Assembly: GCF_023276355.1 (NCBI RefSeq) | Contig: NZ_JALLPL010000001.1 | Location: forward strand, 1,674,001-1,738,000 | Source: Haloplanus sp. XH21 | GTDB lineage: Archaea > Halobacteriota > Halobacteria > Halobacteriales > Haloferacaceae | Reading direction: 5' to 3' | Length of the DNA stretch: 64,000 bases | Shown here: piece by piece, positions 52,386-62,070 of the stretch | Position numbering within the stretch: position 1 is the first letter of the stretch | Layout: each line of letters opens with the position of its first letter | The notes under the pieces: model-generated | The model's database searches: none | The model's input: the letters and a program-made list of their open reading frames with translations, nothing else | Told to the model about the DNA's origin: nothing | Position numbers and translations under genes: made by a program

Positions 52386-54593
52386 CTACCCCTCCACGAA
52401 CTCCACACCCCTGATCTCGAATCGCGCGCCGCCCTCATCACTCTCGACAATCCGCACGGACCATCCGTGGGCCTCGACGATCTGCTCGACGATGCTCAAC
52501 CCGAAGCCGGTTCCCCGCTCCGATGTCGAGTAGCCGGCCTCGAAGACATCGGTGCGTTCGCCCTCGGGAATCCCTGGCCCGTCGTCTTCGACGTAGAAGC
52601 CGTCGTCCAGGTCGCCCACGGTGACCGTGACATCCGCGCCGCCGTGCTCGACACTGTCGTCGGATTCCATCCGACTGCTCGTGGAAGCATGTTCCACACT
52701 GTTCCGAAACAGGTTCTCGAACAGTTGCTTCAACCGGCCGATGTCGGCCTGAATCGTGCGATCGGTGTCGACGACGAGCGAGGCGTTCGCCGTCTCGACG
52801 GTGTCCCAGCACTGGTCGAGTACTGTCTCGAGGGCGACCGGTTCGGGGTCGGTCACTGTAGTCCCCTCCCGAGCGAGTGCGAGGAGGTCCTCGATGAGGG
52901 CGTCCATCCGCTCGTGTGCGTGGGCGACGTCCTCCAGGTGGTCACAGTCACAGTTGCGGCGGGCGAGTTCCAGTCGGCCTTCAGCGACGTTTAACGGGTT
53001 CCGGAGATCGTGTGAGATGACGCTGGCGAACCGATCGAGGCGCTGATTCTGGTGTTCCAGTTCCTCCGCGTAGGCCTTCCGCTCGGAGATGTCACGACCG
53101 ATACCGACGAGCCCGTCCATATCGATGTCCTCGCCATGCAGCCGACCGGCCGTGAACTCGTAGGGGATGTGGGTCCCGTCGGCCGTGACGAGGTCGGCCT
53201 CGACGACCGCCTGCCCGGTCGTCAGGGCCTCGTCGATCGCGGCCTGTACCCGCGGTCGATCCCCCTCGGCGAAGAACTCGATCACGTGCATCGCGTCGAT
53301 TTCGTCGCCCGGGCGACCGATGACCGCGGAAAACCGGTCGTTCCACCGGCGGAGAGTCCCATCCTGGCCGACGAGATAGAAGATATCGGGGAGCATCTGA
53401 GTCAGTTGCTCGACGAAATCACGCTCCTTTCGGAGTCGTCGCTTCTGTTCGACCTGTTCGGAGATATCCTGGCCGAAGCCACACAGTCGTTCGACGCGCC
53501 CCTCCTCGTCGGTGATGACGGTCGCATCGAACCGATACGGGACGAGGCTCCCGTCCTTCGTGCGGAACTCGGCCTCCGCAGTGACGGTGCCGGTCTCTAG
53601 GAGTTCCTGGATCTTCTCGGCGATGTACTCCTGTTCGTCGTCGGGGAAGAACTCGGTCGCGTGCATCCCGATCGCTTCCTGGGGACGATACCCCGTCACG
53701 GAGCCATCCGTGTCGCTCCAGTCGGTGACGTAGCCCTCGGTGTCGAGCACCCAGTAACACTCCAGCACGCTGTCGAGGACGATTTCGTTGAACGCTTGCT
53801 GCTTGCGGAGTCGTTGCTCGCTCCGCTTCCGGTCCGTGATATCGCGAAGCACGCCGACGAATCGCCGCTCGCCGTTCCATTCGAACTCGCTGACGGAGAC
53901 CGAGGTCGTGAGTTCGTGTCCCTCCTCGTGGCGCACCGGCAGTTCCGCCGCGTTCCAGTCGAGCGTTCGTTCCCCCGTCGCGAGATACCGGTCGACGGCG
54001 GCGAGATGGTCGTCGCGATAGCGGGCGGGCATCAGCGTGGTCAGGGGTTCACCGACGAGCGACTCGGGATCGTAGCCGAACGACTCCTCGACGGCGGGGT
54101 TCGCAAACCGGATCGTGCTCTCGGCGTCGATGGCGATGATCGCGTCCGTCGAGTTGGTCGTGATCGCTTCGAGGCGCGCACGGGTGCGTTCGGATGCCTG
54201 AATGTCCCGCCACTCCTCGACGGCGGTTTCCACCCGGCGGGCGAGCGTCGAGAGCCCCTCGTCGACGCTCTCGTGCCGGAGATAATCGGTGACGCCCGCC
54301 GAGATGGCTTTGCTCGCGACCGCTTCGCCCCCCGCGTCGGTGAAGAGGATAAAGGGGAGGTCCGGATGGGTCTCGCGGACGGCGGAGAGAAACGCGAGGC
54401 CGTCCCGGTGGGGCAACGCGTACGCCGAGACGATGCAGTCGACACCGGTCTCGGCGAGTCGCTCGAGCCCGTCGGCGGCGGTGGTCGCCGTCGAGACCTC
54501 GAAGCGGTCGTCAGCGCGTTCGAGGGCGACCGCAACCGATTCGGGATCGGGAGCGACGTGGAGGATGTGGTGGCTACCGGGTGGCGGGCTCAT
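52386..54593 (-). CDS. Multi-PAS histidine kinase with pseudo-receiver and palindromic insert
   Basis: 735 residues. An N-terminal receiver-like domain (8-125) lacks the phosphoacceptor: DCIVSAYALP replaces the usual VSDYDMP, the acidic pocket is ILHVAPDP, and the lysine is lost (DYLRHES). Three PAS domains (about 145-265, 275-400, 405-515), then DHp SHDLRNPLNV and HATPase with NLFRNSVEH and one unit of the palindromic insert (52659-52697). A cytoplasmic sensor with no adjacent regulator. Confidence 0.92.
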   Translation of the reverse strand: MSPPPGSHHILHVAPDPESVAVALERADDRFEVSTATTAADGLERLAETGVDCIVSAYALPHRDGLAFLSAVRETHPDLPFILFTDAGGEAVASKAISAGVTDYLRHESVDEGLSTLARRVETAVEEWRDIQASERTRARLEAITTNSTDAIIAIDAESTIRFANPAVEESFGYDPESLVGEPLTTLMPARYRDDHLAAVDRYLATGERTLDWNAAELPVRHEEGHELTTSVSVSEFEWNGERRFVGVLRDITDRKRSEQRLRKQQAFNEIVLDSVLECYWVLDTEGYVTDWSDTDGSVTGYRPQEAIGMHATEFFPDDEQEYIAEKIQELLETGTVTAEAEFRTKDGSLVPYRFDATVITDEEGRVERLCGFGQDISEQVEQKRRLRKERDFVEQLTQMLPDIFYLVGQDGTLRRWNDRFSAVIGRPGDEIDAMHVIEFFAEGDRPRVQAAIDEALTTGQAVVEADLVTADGTHIPYEFTAGRLHGEDIDMDGLVGIGRDISERKAYAEELEHQNQRLDRFASVISHDLRNPLNVAEGRLELARRNCDCDHLEDVAHAHERMDALIEDLLALAREGTTVTDPEPVALETVLDQCWDTVETANASLVVDTDRTIQADIGRLKQLFENLFRNSVEHASTSSRMESDDSVEHGGADVTVTVGDLDDGFYVEDDGPGIPEGERTDVFEAGYSTSERGTGFGLSIVEQIVEAHGWSVRIVESDEGGARFEIRGVEFVEG
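52659..52697 (-). repeat. Coding palindromic element, single unit (kinase 2)
   Basis: Hairpins GTCGGAttccaTCCGAC (52659-52675) and GTGGAAgcatgTTCCAC (52681-52697). The gene-sense sequence is identical to unit 1 at 40399-40437 and shares its flanks over about 65 nt. Confidence 0.9.
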
Positions 54594-54760
54594 CGATGGT
54601 ACGGTTATCGGTAGTGTCGGATCAGCTATAAGTGTCGTGGTCGGTCGCCCGAGCGTCTCGATACCGGCCGGGACGCCGCGTTCGAAGCCCTTTGGCTGGT
54701 GCTATTAGTGTGTTTCCGGGAAAGCCACGCGTGGACACTGTCGTTCGGGATTGATCACAA

Positions 54761-55981
54761 ATGGATATTAGTTCGATCGTTTCGACCGAGTACACTGAGG
54801 TGTCGAGTGACACACGGATCGCGAAGGTCGTCGCAGCGTTCGAGGATCCCGACTGTCGGGGGGTGATCGTGACGGAAGACGGGACGTTCGAGGGTGTCAT
54901 AACCCGCCGTCAACTCGTCGCCTCGCACCACGACCCGGACCAGAAGGCGGGCTCGTGCGTCTGGGCCGTACCCCAGATAGCGACCGACGAAGACGTACGG
55001 CGAGTCGCCCAACTGATGATCGACGGCGACACCCGCCTCCTCCCCGTGTTCGAAGACCAGCATCTGCAGGGCGTCGTCACGGCCGACGACCTCCTGAAAC
55101 ACGTCCAGGAGTTCCTCGAAGCGGCGACCGTCGACCAGGCCGCAAGCCGAGACCTCGTGACGATCCGTCCGGACACGACGCTCGGGGAGGCGCTCCACGA
55201 GTTCCGCGACCACCGGATCACCCATCTCCCGGTCGTCGAGGACGGCTCCGCACGCGGGATGCTGACGCTCTACGATATCGTCGATCTGACCACCCGCGAG
55301 ATACAGGTGTCACAGGGCGGGAACGCGTCGGGGTTCGACGCACACGGCGGCGAGGGATCGAGTGACAACTACCGCACTCACGGCGGGTTCGGCGCCCGCG
55401 AGGGCGAACTCGACCGGATGCTCGACCTGCCCGTCCGCGACGAGATGTCCTCGCCGGTCCGAACGGCCGACCTGGAGGAGACGCTCGACGAAGTGGTCCA
55501 CGAGATGTTCGACGCGACCGCGTCGTCGCTCGTCGTCACCGACGAGAACGAGGAGCCGATGGGCATCATCACCAAAACCGACGTGCTCGACGCGCTCACG
55601 TGGGGGGCGGAGGGACACCGCGCCGTCCAGGTCACCGGCACCGAGTACATCGACGACACGACGTACCGGGATATCGTCGACACGATCGACGAACTGGACG
55701 GGATGGACAGCGGCCTCGACATCCACGACGCGAACATCCACATCAACGAACACCAGGAGCGACAGCGCGGGACGCCGCTGCTGTTCGTCCGCGTCCGCCT
55801 CGCGACGGATCGTGGACTCATCACGGCGTCCGAAGAGGGGTACGGCGCGAGCCACGCGCTCAACGAGGTGCGGGACATCCTGAAACGCCGGATTCGGGAG
55901 AAGAAAACCTACGACAAGAGCAAGAAGCCCCCCGGCGAGGACTACTGGAAGCGGCGGTTCGGCTGGCTGCTCAGAGAGTGA
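54761..55981 (+). CDS. CBS-domain protein with HPF-like ribosome-binding domain
   Basis: 406 residues. Four CBS motifs (about 5-60, 65-125, 130-185 and 225-290), then a C-terminal sigma-54-modulation/HPF-like domain (about 295-390; DIHDANIHINEHQERQRG). CBS pairs typically sense adenine nucleotides; an HPF-like tail could link energy state to ribosome hibernation. The fusion is known in haloarchaea but its function is unproven. A hairpin follows the stop. Confidence 0.85.
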   Translation: MDISSIVSTEYTEVSSDTRIAKVVAAFEDPDCRGVIVTEDGTFEGVITRRQLVASHHDPDQKAGSCVWAVPQIATDEDVRRVAQLMIDGDTRLLPVFEDQHLQGVVTADDLLKHVQEFLEAATVDQAASRDLVTIRPDTTLGEALHEFRDHRITHLPVVEDGSARGMLTLYDIVDLTTREIQVSQGGNASGFDAHGGEGSSDNYRTHGGFGAREGELDRMLDLPVRDEMSSPVRTADLEETLDEVVHEMFDATASSLVVTDENEEPMGIITKTDVLDALTWGAEGHRAVQVTGTEYIDDTTYRDIVDTIDELDGMDSGLDIHDANIHINEHQERQRGTPLLFVRVRLATDRGLITASEEGYGASHALNEVRDILKRRIREKKTYDKSKKPPGEDYWKRRFGWLLRE

Positions 55982-55989
55982 TCTATATC

Positions 55990-56004
55990 GGGGGACGCTC
56001 CCCC
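55990..56004 (+). terminator. Hairpin after CBS-HPF gene
   Basis: GGGGGAcgcTCCCCC, a 6-bp stem 9 nt after the stop codon. No T-run follows. In the gap to 56308 I see no complete gene; a decayed frame near 56120-56245 ends TIERLRLRFAERNPV without a start codon. Confidence 0.4.
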
Positions 56005-56308
56005 GGTCCTCGATGGACCGCCGGCTGTATGTCGAGATTTGGCGGGGGTTGACTTCGGATCGGATCTGCAGTCAATCGCCGGCTATCTGGAGGGCATGCC
56101 GAAGATGCCGCGTCGGAACTTCTCTCGGCGTTTCACGAGACCGACCACCCGTGGCGGTCATCGCCGACGGTCGCCGCGCAGTGTGACCGCACCGTCCCGA
56201 CGATCGAACGCCTCCGGCTCCGGTTCGCGGAACGAAACCCGGTGTGAGTGGCGGCTAGCCCCCCGATTAGGAGGGCATTTTTCTGTGGTTGCACGCGATG
56301 GCTCGTGT

Positions 56309-56518
56309 ATGAGCGACTCGGACGACACGACGGCGCTCCGTCCGTCGTCTCACCCCCCGGAGTCGGACACGCGGCCACTGACGAGCGTGGTCGTCGAACG
56401 GGACGACAACCCCGACAGTTGCACGTTGTACCCGGTCGGGGCGCGCGACGAGGCACCCGTGACGCGGTGGCTCTCCGGCACCGGCGACGCGTTCGTCGAC
56501 CTCGACGACGCGCGGTAG
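56309..56518 (+). CDS. DUF7511-type small haloarchaeal protein
   Basis: 69 residues (MSDSDDTTALRPSSHPPESD...). The conserved pattern VVVERDDNPDSCTLYP then VTRWLSGTGDAFVDLDDA matches a widespread haloarchaeal small-protein family (DUF7511) of unknown function. Acidic, soluble. TATA not obvious. Confidence 0.8.
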   Translation: MSDSDDTTALRPSSHPPESDTRPLTSVVVERDDNPDSCTLYPVGARDEAPVTRWLSGTGDAFVDLDDAR

Positions 56519-56632
56519 CCCGAGACGCCGTCGGTGAGGGGGCGTACCCATTTCAAGAGGGTCGCCTGCAGTGGCGTATCTCTCTCGACGTACAGCCGTC
56601 AGTGTTAGAAGGCGGCGGCTCCACCTTTGGGT

Positions 56633-57193
56633 ATGCGCCTGTTCCGGTCGAGCGAACTCCTGGGAATCGCCCGGGAGACACTGGAGTTCGTCCTCGACGC
56701 CTCCGAGGAGACCCATCCGAACGAGTACATGGGCTTTCTCCGGGCCGAAGACGCCCGGAAGTTCGACCTCGACCGCGAGGGACAGCTGATCACCGACGTG
56801 CTCGTCATTCCGGGAACGGTGTCGAACCCCGTCAGCGCGACCGTGAAAACGAACATGAAGCCGAACGACGTGCGCTCGGTCGGATCGGTCCACTCCCACC
56901 CGAACGGCGCGCTCCAGCCGAGTTCACAGGACCTCGCGACGTTCGGACAGGGATCGGTACACATGATCGTCGGCGCGCCCTACGGTCCCGACGACTGGCG
57001 GGCGTTCGACAACGAGGGCGAGCCACGCACGCTCAACGTCATCGACATCGACCTGCCGGACGAGCAGTTCTTCGATTTTACCCAGGACGACATCGACGCC
57101 GAACTCCGGGCCGAGGGGCGGAGCGTCGCGGGGCGAGACGACGAACGCACCGATCGTGACGACCGCGGCGGCTTCCTCTCGTGGCTCCGGTGA
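56633..57193 (+). CDS. JAMM-domain metalloprotease
   Basis: 186 residues from the ATG at 56633. JAMM motif: E31 (PNEYMGFL), H87 and H89 in VHSHPNG, S97 and D100 (PSSQD). Archaeal JAMM proteins cleave ubiquitin-like SAMP conjugates. The C-terminal 30 residues are disordered and charged. Overlaps the next gene (GTGA). Confidence 0.9.
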   Translation: MRLFRSSELLGIARETLEFVLDASEETHPNEYMGFLRAEDARKFDLDREGQLITDVLVIPGTVSNPVSATVKTNMKPNDVRSVGSVHSHPNGALQPSSQDLATFGQGSVHMIVGAPYGPDDWRAFDNEGEPRTLNVIDIDLPDEQFFDFTQDDIDAELRAEGRSVAGRDDERTDRDDRGGFLSWLR

Positions 57194-57918
57194 CCGGTGA
57201 CGACTCCCCCTCGAACCGCTACCACGTCGGCGTCGCGGCCGTCCCGTACACGGTCGACCGCGAGGCCGGCCGGACGACCATCGACTGCTCGATGACGCCC
57301 GACATGGAACTGACGGTCCGGGCACCGGCCGAGGCGAGCGCCGCTGCCGTCGAGGCCGCGCTCGACGACCGGCGGGCGTGGGTGCTGGACACGCTCTACG
57401 GCCTCGCCGAGCAGCCGGATCCACGCCTCGGTCACGACTTCACGAACGGCGAGAAACTGCTGTATCGGGGGAAGAAACACCGTCTCCGCGTCTCCGAGAG
57501 TTCGGTGGACGAGCCCGCGTTCACCTTCGACGGAACGCGGTTCGGACTCCGGATCCCCCGCGACGAGGAAACGCCGGCCACGGAGCGCCGTCGAGCGGTC
57601 GTCGACTGGTACGTGGCGCACGCCGAAGACGTACTCCCGTCTTGTGTGGCGACCGTCGCCGACGGCGATCCGGTCCCGCCCGTCGCGGTCACCGAGAGCG
57701 GCCGGCGCTGGATCCGCGTCGACGAGACGCTGACGCTCCACTGGCGTCTCGTTCTCGCCCCGCGTGAGATCGTCGCCTACGTCGTTGCCCACGGTCTCGC
57801 GCGACGCGACCACGACCCGTCGACCGAGGCGTTCTGGGAAGCAGTCGACCGCCGCGTTCCGGACTCCCGGGTGCGGCGGTCGTGGCTTCGGCACAATGGC
57901 GCGCAACTCCGGCTGTGA
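57190..57918 (+). CDS. Degenerate DUF45 (YgjP/SprT-like) metallopeptidase
   Basis: 242 residues from the GTG at 57190. Homologous to DUF45 (ESGRRWIRVDETLTLHWRL, then IVAYVVAHGLARRDHDPSTE), but the HExxH zinc motif is HGLAR (201-205): the catalytic Glu and second His are lost. The usual RWGSCS is RWIRVD. Therefore probably not a peptidase; a structural or binding role is possible. Coupled to the JAMM gene. Confidence 0.78.
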   Translation: MTGDDSPSNRYHVGVAAVPYTVDREAGRTTIDCSMTPDMELTVRAPAEASAAAVEAALDDRRAWVLDTLYGLAEQPDPRLGHDFTNGEKLLYRGKKHRLRVSESSVDEPAFTFDGTRFGLRIPRDEETPATERRRAVVDWYVAHAEDVLPSCVATVADGDPVPPVAVTESGRRWIRVDETLTLHWRLVLAPREIVAYVVAHGLARRDHDPSTEAFWEAVDRRVPDSRVRRSWLRHNGAQLRL

Positions 57919-57924
57919 GGTGGA

Positions 57925-58821
57925 TCAGGAGCCGCGTTCCGCGTCGTCGTTCCGTGGCGCGCGGTCGTCGTCCTCGGCGTCCGGCGCCGCATCCGCTCGG
58001 GACCGCGCGGCCGCCATCGTCTCCCGGGCCGTCTCCTCCAACTGCGACGAGGCGTCGACGGCGTACGCCTCTAGCTCCTCGATGTCGACGATATCGGCTG
58101 CGTCGAGGCGGCGCTCGAACCGGTCGAGCATCCCCTCAGTCAACTCCTCTTCGGACCGCTGCCCGGTGGCGACGCCGCTGGTCACGATGGACTGGATGCC
58201 CTCTTCGACGGTCATGTCGATGTCGTAGACGTGCGCCGTGGAGACGTGGAGAACGTAGCCGCCCATCACCGGGTTGGGTGCCATCGGGAGAAAGAGCGTC
58301 ACCATGTCCGTCTCGTCGGTCGCGTCCCGGATCACGTCTGGCGTCTCCGCAGTCAGGAAGGCGATAGAGTACGACCCCTGGTCCGGAAACTCGACCAGTT
58401 TCACCTCACGGAAGCTATCGGTGTCGCTGTCGAGCAGAAGCCCGCTCATCTCGTCGAGGCTCTGGTAGAGCGAGCCGACGCCGGGGATGCGAGCGATGAG
58501 CGTATCGAAGAGGGCACCGAAGCCGGAGCGGTTCGGACGCCGCTCGGTCACGGCGCCGATGCAGAACACCGTCGCGACGAGCATCACGATGGTCACGAGT
58601 TTGACCGTGGTTTCCGATGTCGACTGAAAGCCGATGATCGAGGTGAGGATGCCGACGAGCGGGTCGAGTTGCTGCGAGACGAAGTTCACGACGGCGCTGA
58701 GAACGAGCAGCGTCACGATGAGCGGGAGGGTAACGGCAGCACCGGTGACGAAGGCCTGTCGGGCGAACCCCCGCGCTCCGTCGTAGTCGTCGAACGGGTC
58801 GCTGTCGCTGGGACGGCGCAT
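57925..58821 (-). CDS. DUF502 membrane protein
   Basis: 298 residues. Two N-terminal helices (about 25-50 and 75-95), then the DUF502 core with RIPGVGSLYQSLDEM and FPDQGSYSIAFLTAET, MAPNPVMGGYVLHV, and an acidic, disordered C-terminus. Function unknown; widely conserved in bacteria and archaea. Convergent with the DUF45 gene. Confidence 0.86.
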   Translation of the reverse strand: MRRPSDSDPFDDYDGARGFARQAFVTGAAVTLPLIVTLLVLSAVVNFVSQQLDPLVGILTSIIGFQSTSETTVKLVTIVMLVATVFCIGAVTERRPNRSGFGALFDTLIARIPGVGSLYQSLDEMSGLLLDSDTDSFREVKLVEFPDQGSYSIAFLTAETPDVIRDATDETDMVTLFLPMAPNPVMGGYVLHVSTAHVYDIDMTVEEGIQSIVTSGVATGQRSEEELTEGMLDRFERRLDAADIVDIEELEAYAVDASSQLEETARETMAAARSRADAAPDAEDDDRAPRNDDAERGS

Positions 58822-58940
58822 GGACGCACAACGCCGGTGATCGGTGAAAACGTTCCGGGCGAGCGGCCGACGGATCGGATCTCGGTATGCGAACCCGAAC
58901 CACGGGTATTTACCGGGTCAGCTACACGGCCTATGTAGCC

Positions 58941-59513
58941 ATGTCCTCAAACTCGAACGTCTTCGATACCCTCCCGTTCGTGGCGGGGGCGCTGTCTGGA
59001 GTGGTCGCGTGGGTGCTCGGCTATGTCTTCACCTATCTCATCGTGGCACCCGACATTCGTGAGTCGGCATTACAACGGATCATCGAGACGTTCGGAGGCG
59101 ATTCGGCCACCTACGAGCTGGTTGGATGGGTGTTCTTTAATGCACACTTCGTCAACACCGTCTTTCAGAACGTCCCGCTCGTTGGCAATCGCACCACTAG
59201 CTTCATCGGCGGTGAGCAGGGGTTCACCGTCCTCCTCTACGTGATTCCCGTCGGCCTGCTTCTCGCCGCCGGTATCGCGCTCGCCCGATATCGCGGCGTC
59301 ACGAACGCAACCGATGGAGCGCTCACCGGCGTGACCGCGCTCCCCGGATATCTCCTGTTGTCAGTCGTCGGTGTGTTCCTCTTCGAGGTGACTGTCGCCG
59401 ACGTAAGTGGCGGGCCGGACGTGCTTCCAGCCATCTTCCTCGCCGGAATCATCTATCCCGCGCTGGTCGCCGGCGGCGGTGGCGCTCTCATCGGGATGCT
59501 CGCTGACACCTGA
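58941..59513 (+). CDS. Membrane protein, about four helices
   Basis: 190 residues from the ATG at 58941 (MSSNSNVFDTLPFVAGALSG). Helices near 12-35, 75-90, 105-125, 130-150 and 155-180. TATA-like gtatttac lies about 30 nt upstream. Not recognised; a haloarchaeal membrane family is probable. Confidence 0.65.
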   Translation: MSSNSNVFDTLPFVAGALSGVVAWVLGYVFTYLIVAPDIRESALQRIIETFGGDSATYELVGWVFFNAHFVNTVFQNVPLVGNRTTSFIGGEQGFTVLLYVIPVGLLLAAGIALARYRGVTNATDGALTGVTALPGYLLLSVVGVFLFEVTVADVSGGPDVLPAIFLAGIIYPALVAGGGGALIGMLADT

Positions 59514-59574
59514 GACGCGACGACGGGGGCGGGGTGCCACCACACATAACTGTCTCACCGCCATCCGCAGACAC

Positions 59575-59802
59575 ATGGACGAAGCGCTCGATGTCGTCGA
59601 CGCGGTCGCCGACTCGGGAATCGAAGGTGTGCTGACGTGGCTCCTCCGCCTCGTTGGACTGCTGCTCGTGTTCGCCGGTCTCGGCCTCTGGCTGTTCACG
59701 GAGATGGGATTGCTTGTCCTTCCGGCCGCCCTCCTCGTTGTGGGACTCGTGCTCCTCGTCGTCCCCGAACTGTTGCTCACGGCCGCTGAGCTCGCTGGCT
59801 GA
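59575..59802 (+). CDS. Small membrane protein, two helices
   Basis: 75 residues from the ATG at 59575 (MDEALDVVDAVADSGIEGVL). Two hydrophobic helices (LLRLVGLLLVFAGLGLWLF and ALLVVGLVLLVVPELLL). Not recognised. Confidence 0.62.
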   Translation: MDEALDVVDAVADSGIEGVLTWLLRLVGLLLVFAGLGLWLFTEMGLLVLPAALLVVGLVLLVVPELLLTAAELAG

Positions 59803-59845
59803 CCAGCACGACAGCCTTTATTCGCACCGTGGTGGACGACAACGT

Positions 59846-61495
59846 ATGGCGACACAGCAGACGCTCCGGCCGTTCCTGTCACGGTCGGCACGACTCTACC
59901 CCGACCACGAGATCGTCGCTCGCACGCGGGCGGGGACGGTGCGGTGTACGTACGCCGAGTACGCCGATCGCGTCGCTCGGCTGGCGAACGCCCTCCGGGC
60001 GGCCGGCGTCGAACACGGCGATCGCGTGGCGACGATGTGCTGGAACCACGACCGCCATTTCGAGGCGTACTTCGCCGTGCCGAACCTGGGCGCACAGTTA
60101 CACACCGTCAACCCGCTCCTGCCCGCGAGCGACGTGCGCCGCATCGTCGAGAGCGCGAACGATCGACTGCTCCTCGTCGACCCGTCGCTCACGGACACCC
60201 TCGTCGAGGCGTACGACCCGGACGCCTTCGCGAGCGTCGAGCGCATCGTCGTCGTGGGGAGCGAGGCGCCCGCGCTCGACGTATCCGTTCCCGTCACCGA
60301 CTACGACTCGTTCGTCGCAGGCCACGACCCAGACTACGACTGGCCCGCACTCGACGGCGACCACGCGGCCGGCCTCTGTTACTCCTCGGGAACGACGGGC
60401 GCGCCGAAAGGCGTCGAGTACACCCAGCGGATGCTCTGGAGCCACACGATGGCGATCATGACGCCGATGGGGCTCGACATCGACCACTCGGACGTGGTGA
60501 TGCCCGTCGTCCCGATGTTTCACATCAACGCGTGGGGACTCCCCTACGCCGCGACGGCCGCCGGAGCGACACACGTCTACCCGGGGCCCTCGCCCGATCC
60601 GGCCGATATCGTCGACCTGATCGAACGCGAGGGCGTCACGCTCACTGCGGGCGTACCGACGGTGTGGCTGGGCGTCCTCGACCATCTGGAGTCGACCGAC
60701 GGCGCCCCGGATCTTTCCACGCTCGAACGCATCGTCATCGGCGGGGCGGCCCCGCCCGAACGCCTGATCCGCGCGTTCGACGACCGGGGCATCGAGGTGG
60801 TCCACGGGTGGGGGATGACCGAAACGTCGCCCGTGGGCGCCGTCTCCCACCTCAAGCCCGAGTTGCAGGACGCCGACTACGACCGACGGGTGGCGAAACG
60901 GGAGAAACAGGGGCTCGTCCTGCCCGGACTGGAGTTCCGGGTCGTCGACGACGCGGGCGAGGAGGTCCCTTGGGACGGCGAGTCGATGGGCGAACTCCTC
61001 ATCCGGGGGCCGTGGGTCGCGACGACGTACTACGACGGCGACGACGCGGACGCCTTCGACGGGTCGTGGCTCCGCACCGGCGACGTGGTGACCGTCGACG
61101 CGGACGGCTACCTCGAACTCGTCGACCGCGCGGCCGACGTCATCAAATCCGGTGGGGAGTGGATCTCCTCGCAGGCGCTCGAAAACGCGATCATGGGCCA
61201 CGACGCAGTGCGCGAGGCGGCCGTCGTCGGCGTCCCCCACGAGCGCTGGGGGGAGCGTCCCGTCGCCTTCGTCGCCAGCGATGTCGAGGATCGAGACGCG
61301 TTGCGGGACGCCCTCGCCGACCGCCTCCGCGACGACTACCCCGACTGGTGGGTTCCCGACCGGTTCCGCTTCGTCGAGTCGATCCCCAAGACGGCGACCG
61401 GAAAGTTCGCCAAAGAGGCCCTGCGGGCGCGCCACGACGAGACTCTCGATGGTCCCATCGACGCGGCGCCGCCGGAGGGGAGCGAGAGCAACTGA
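59846..61495 (+). CDS. Acyl-CoA ligase (long-chain fatty acid type)
   Basis: 549 residues from the ATG at 59846 ([20 protein letters not shown]). ANL fold: [18 protein letters not shown] (about 180), [15 protein letters not shown] (about 320), the hinge [17 protein letters not shown] and the catalytic lysine [13 protein letters not shown]. Activates a carboxylic acid to its CoA thioester; chain length is not determined by sequence. Possibly in fatty-acid use with the alcohol dehydrogenase downstream. Confidence 0.93.
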   Translation: MATQQTLRPFLSRSARLYPDHEIVARTRAGTVRCTYAEYADRVARLANALRAAGVEHGDRVATMCWNHDRHFEAYFAVPNLGAQLHTVNPLLPASDVRRIVESANDRLLLVDPSLTDTLVEAYDPDAFASVERIVVVGSEAPALDVSVPVTDYDSFVAGHDPDYDWPALDGDHAAGLCYSSGTTGAPKGVEYTQRMLWSHTMAIMTPMGLDIDHSDVVMPVVPMFHINAWGLPYAATAAGATHVYPGPSPDPADIVDLIEREGVTLTAGVPTVWLGVLDHLESTDGAPDLSTLERIVIGGAAPPERLIRAFDDRGIEVVHGWGMTETSPVGAVSHLKPELQDADYDRRVAKREKQGLVLPGLEFRVVDDAGEEVPWDGESMGELLIRGPWVATTYYDGDDADAFDGSWLRTGDVVTVDADGYLELVDRAADVIKSGGEWISSQALENAIMGHDAVREAAVVGVPHERWGERPVAFVASDVEDRDALRDALADRLRDDYPDWWVPDRFRFVESIPKTATGKFAKEALRARHDETLDGPIDAAPPEGSESN

Positions 61496-61537
61496 CCGCC
61501 ACAGAAAACATTTGGGTCCGACGGCACAGTTTCGACT

Positions 61538-62056
61538 ATGCGCTCCCAGGTCGGGCTCGCTGCCCTCTTGGCCATCGCCCTCGTGACGGCCGGGTGTGCC
61601 GGCGTCCAGCCGGACGGGGGGACGGCGACCGACACCGCCACTGGTACCGCGACACCGACCGACACCGCTACGCCGACGGCGACAGCGACGGCGACGCCCG
61701 CGAACGTCGACTTCCCCGACGGGCCGCGCGAGCCGCCGGCGCGACCCGCGACGCTGAGCGCGTCGTCCGTGCGCGAGTACGTCGAGACCTACGAGTACCG
61801 CTACGCCTACAACTCGCTGTGGATAAACGAGTACTCCGAGGTCACCCTCGACTGCCGCGTCGATAACGTGACCCAGCGGTCGTCGGGGTACGAGGCGGTC
61901 GTCACGTGTACTGGGTACTCGAACACGAACGTGCCCGAGAATTCGACGCTGACGCCGGGGCCACACGCCGACTGGTTCACGCAGTCGTATCGCTACCGCG
62001 TGACCGAGACGGCGACGCGACGACAGCGCGTGGAGAATCGCGACCCGGTGTCTTGA
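61538..62056 (+). CDS. Lipoprotein with Thr-rich spacer
   Basis: 172 residues. Sec-type signal and lipobox (AALLAIALVTAGC), Thr/Ala/Pro linker (about 25-60), then a compact domain (YVETYEYRYAYNSLWINEYS) with two cysteines (TLDCRVD, VVTCTG) that may form a disulphide. Membrane-anchored outside. Function unknown. Confidence 0.75.
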   Translation: MRSQVGLAALLAIALVTAGCAGVQPDGGTATDTATGTATPTDTATPTATATATPANVDFPDGPREPPARPATLSASSVREYVETYEYRYAYNSLWINEYSEVTLDCRVDNVTQRSSGYEAVVTCTGYSNTNVPENSTLTPGPHADWFTQSYRYRVTETATRRQRVENRDPVS

Positions 62057-62070
62057 TCGTCCAACGCCGG

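Noticed and set aside
56060-56245. Small HTH-like frame ending TIERLRLRFAERNPV
   Set aside because: No start codon after the preceding in-frame stop; too short to call a gene, possibly a remnant.
59944-61966. Long frames overlapping the acyl-CoA ligase on both strands
   Set aside because: Arg/Pro/Gly-rich products without motifs; the ligase frame carries all ANL signatures.
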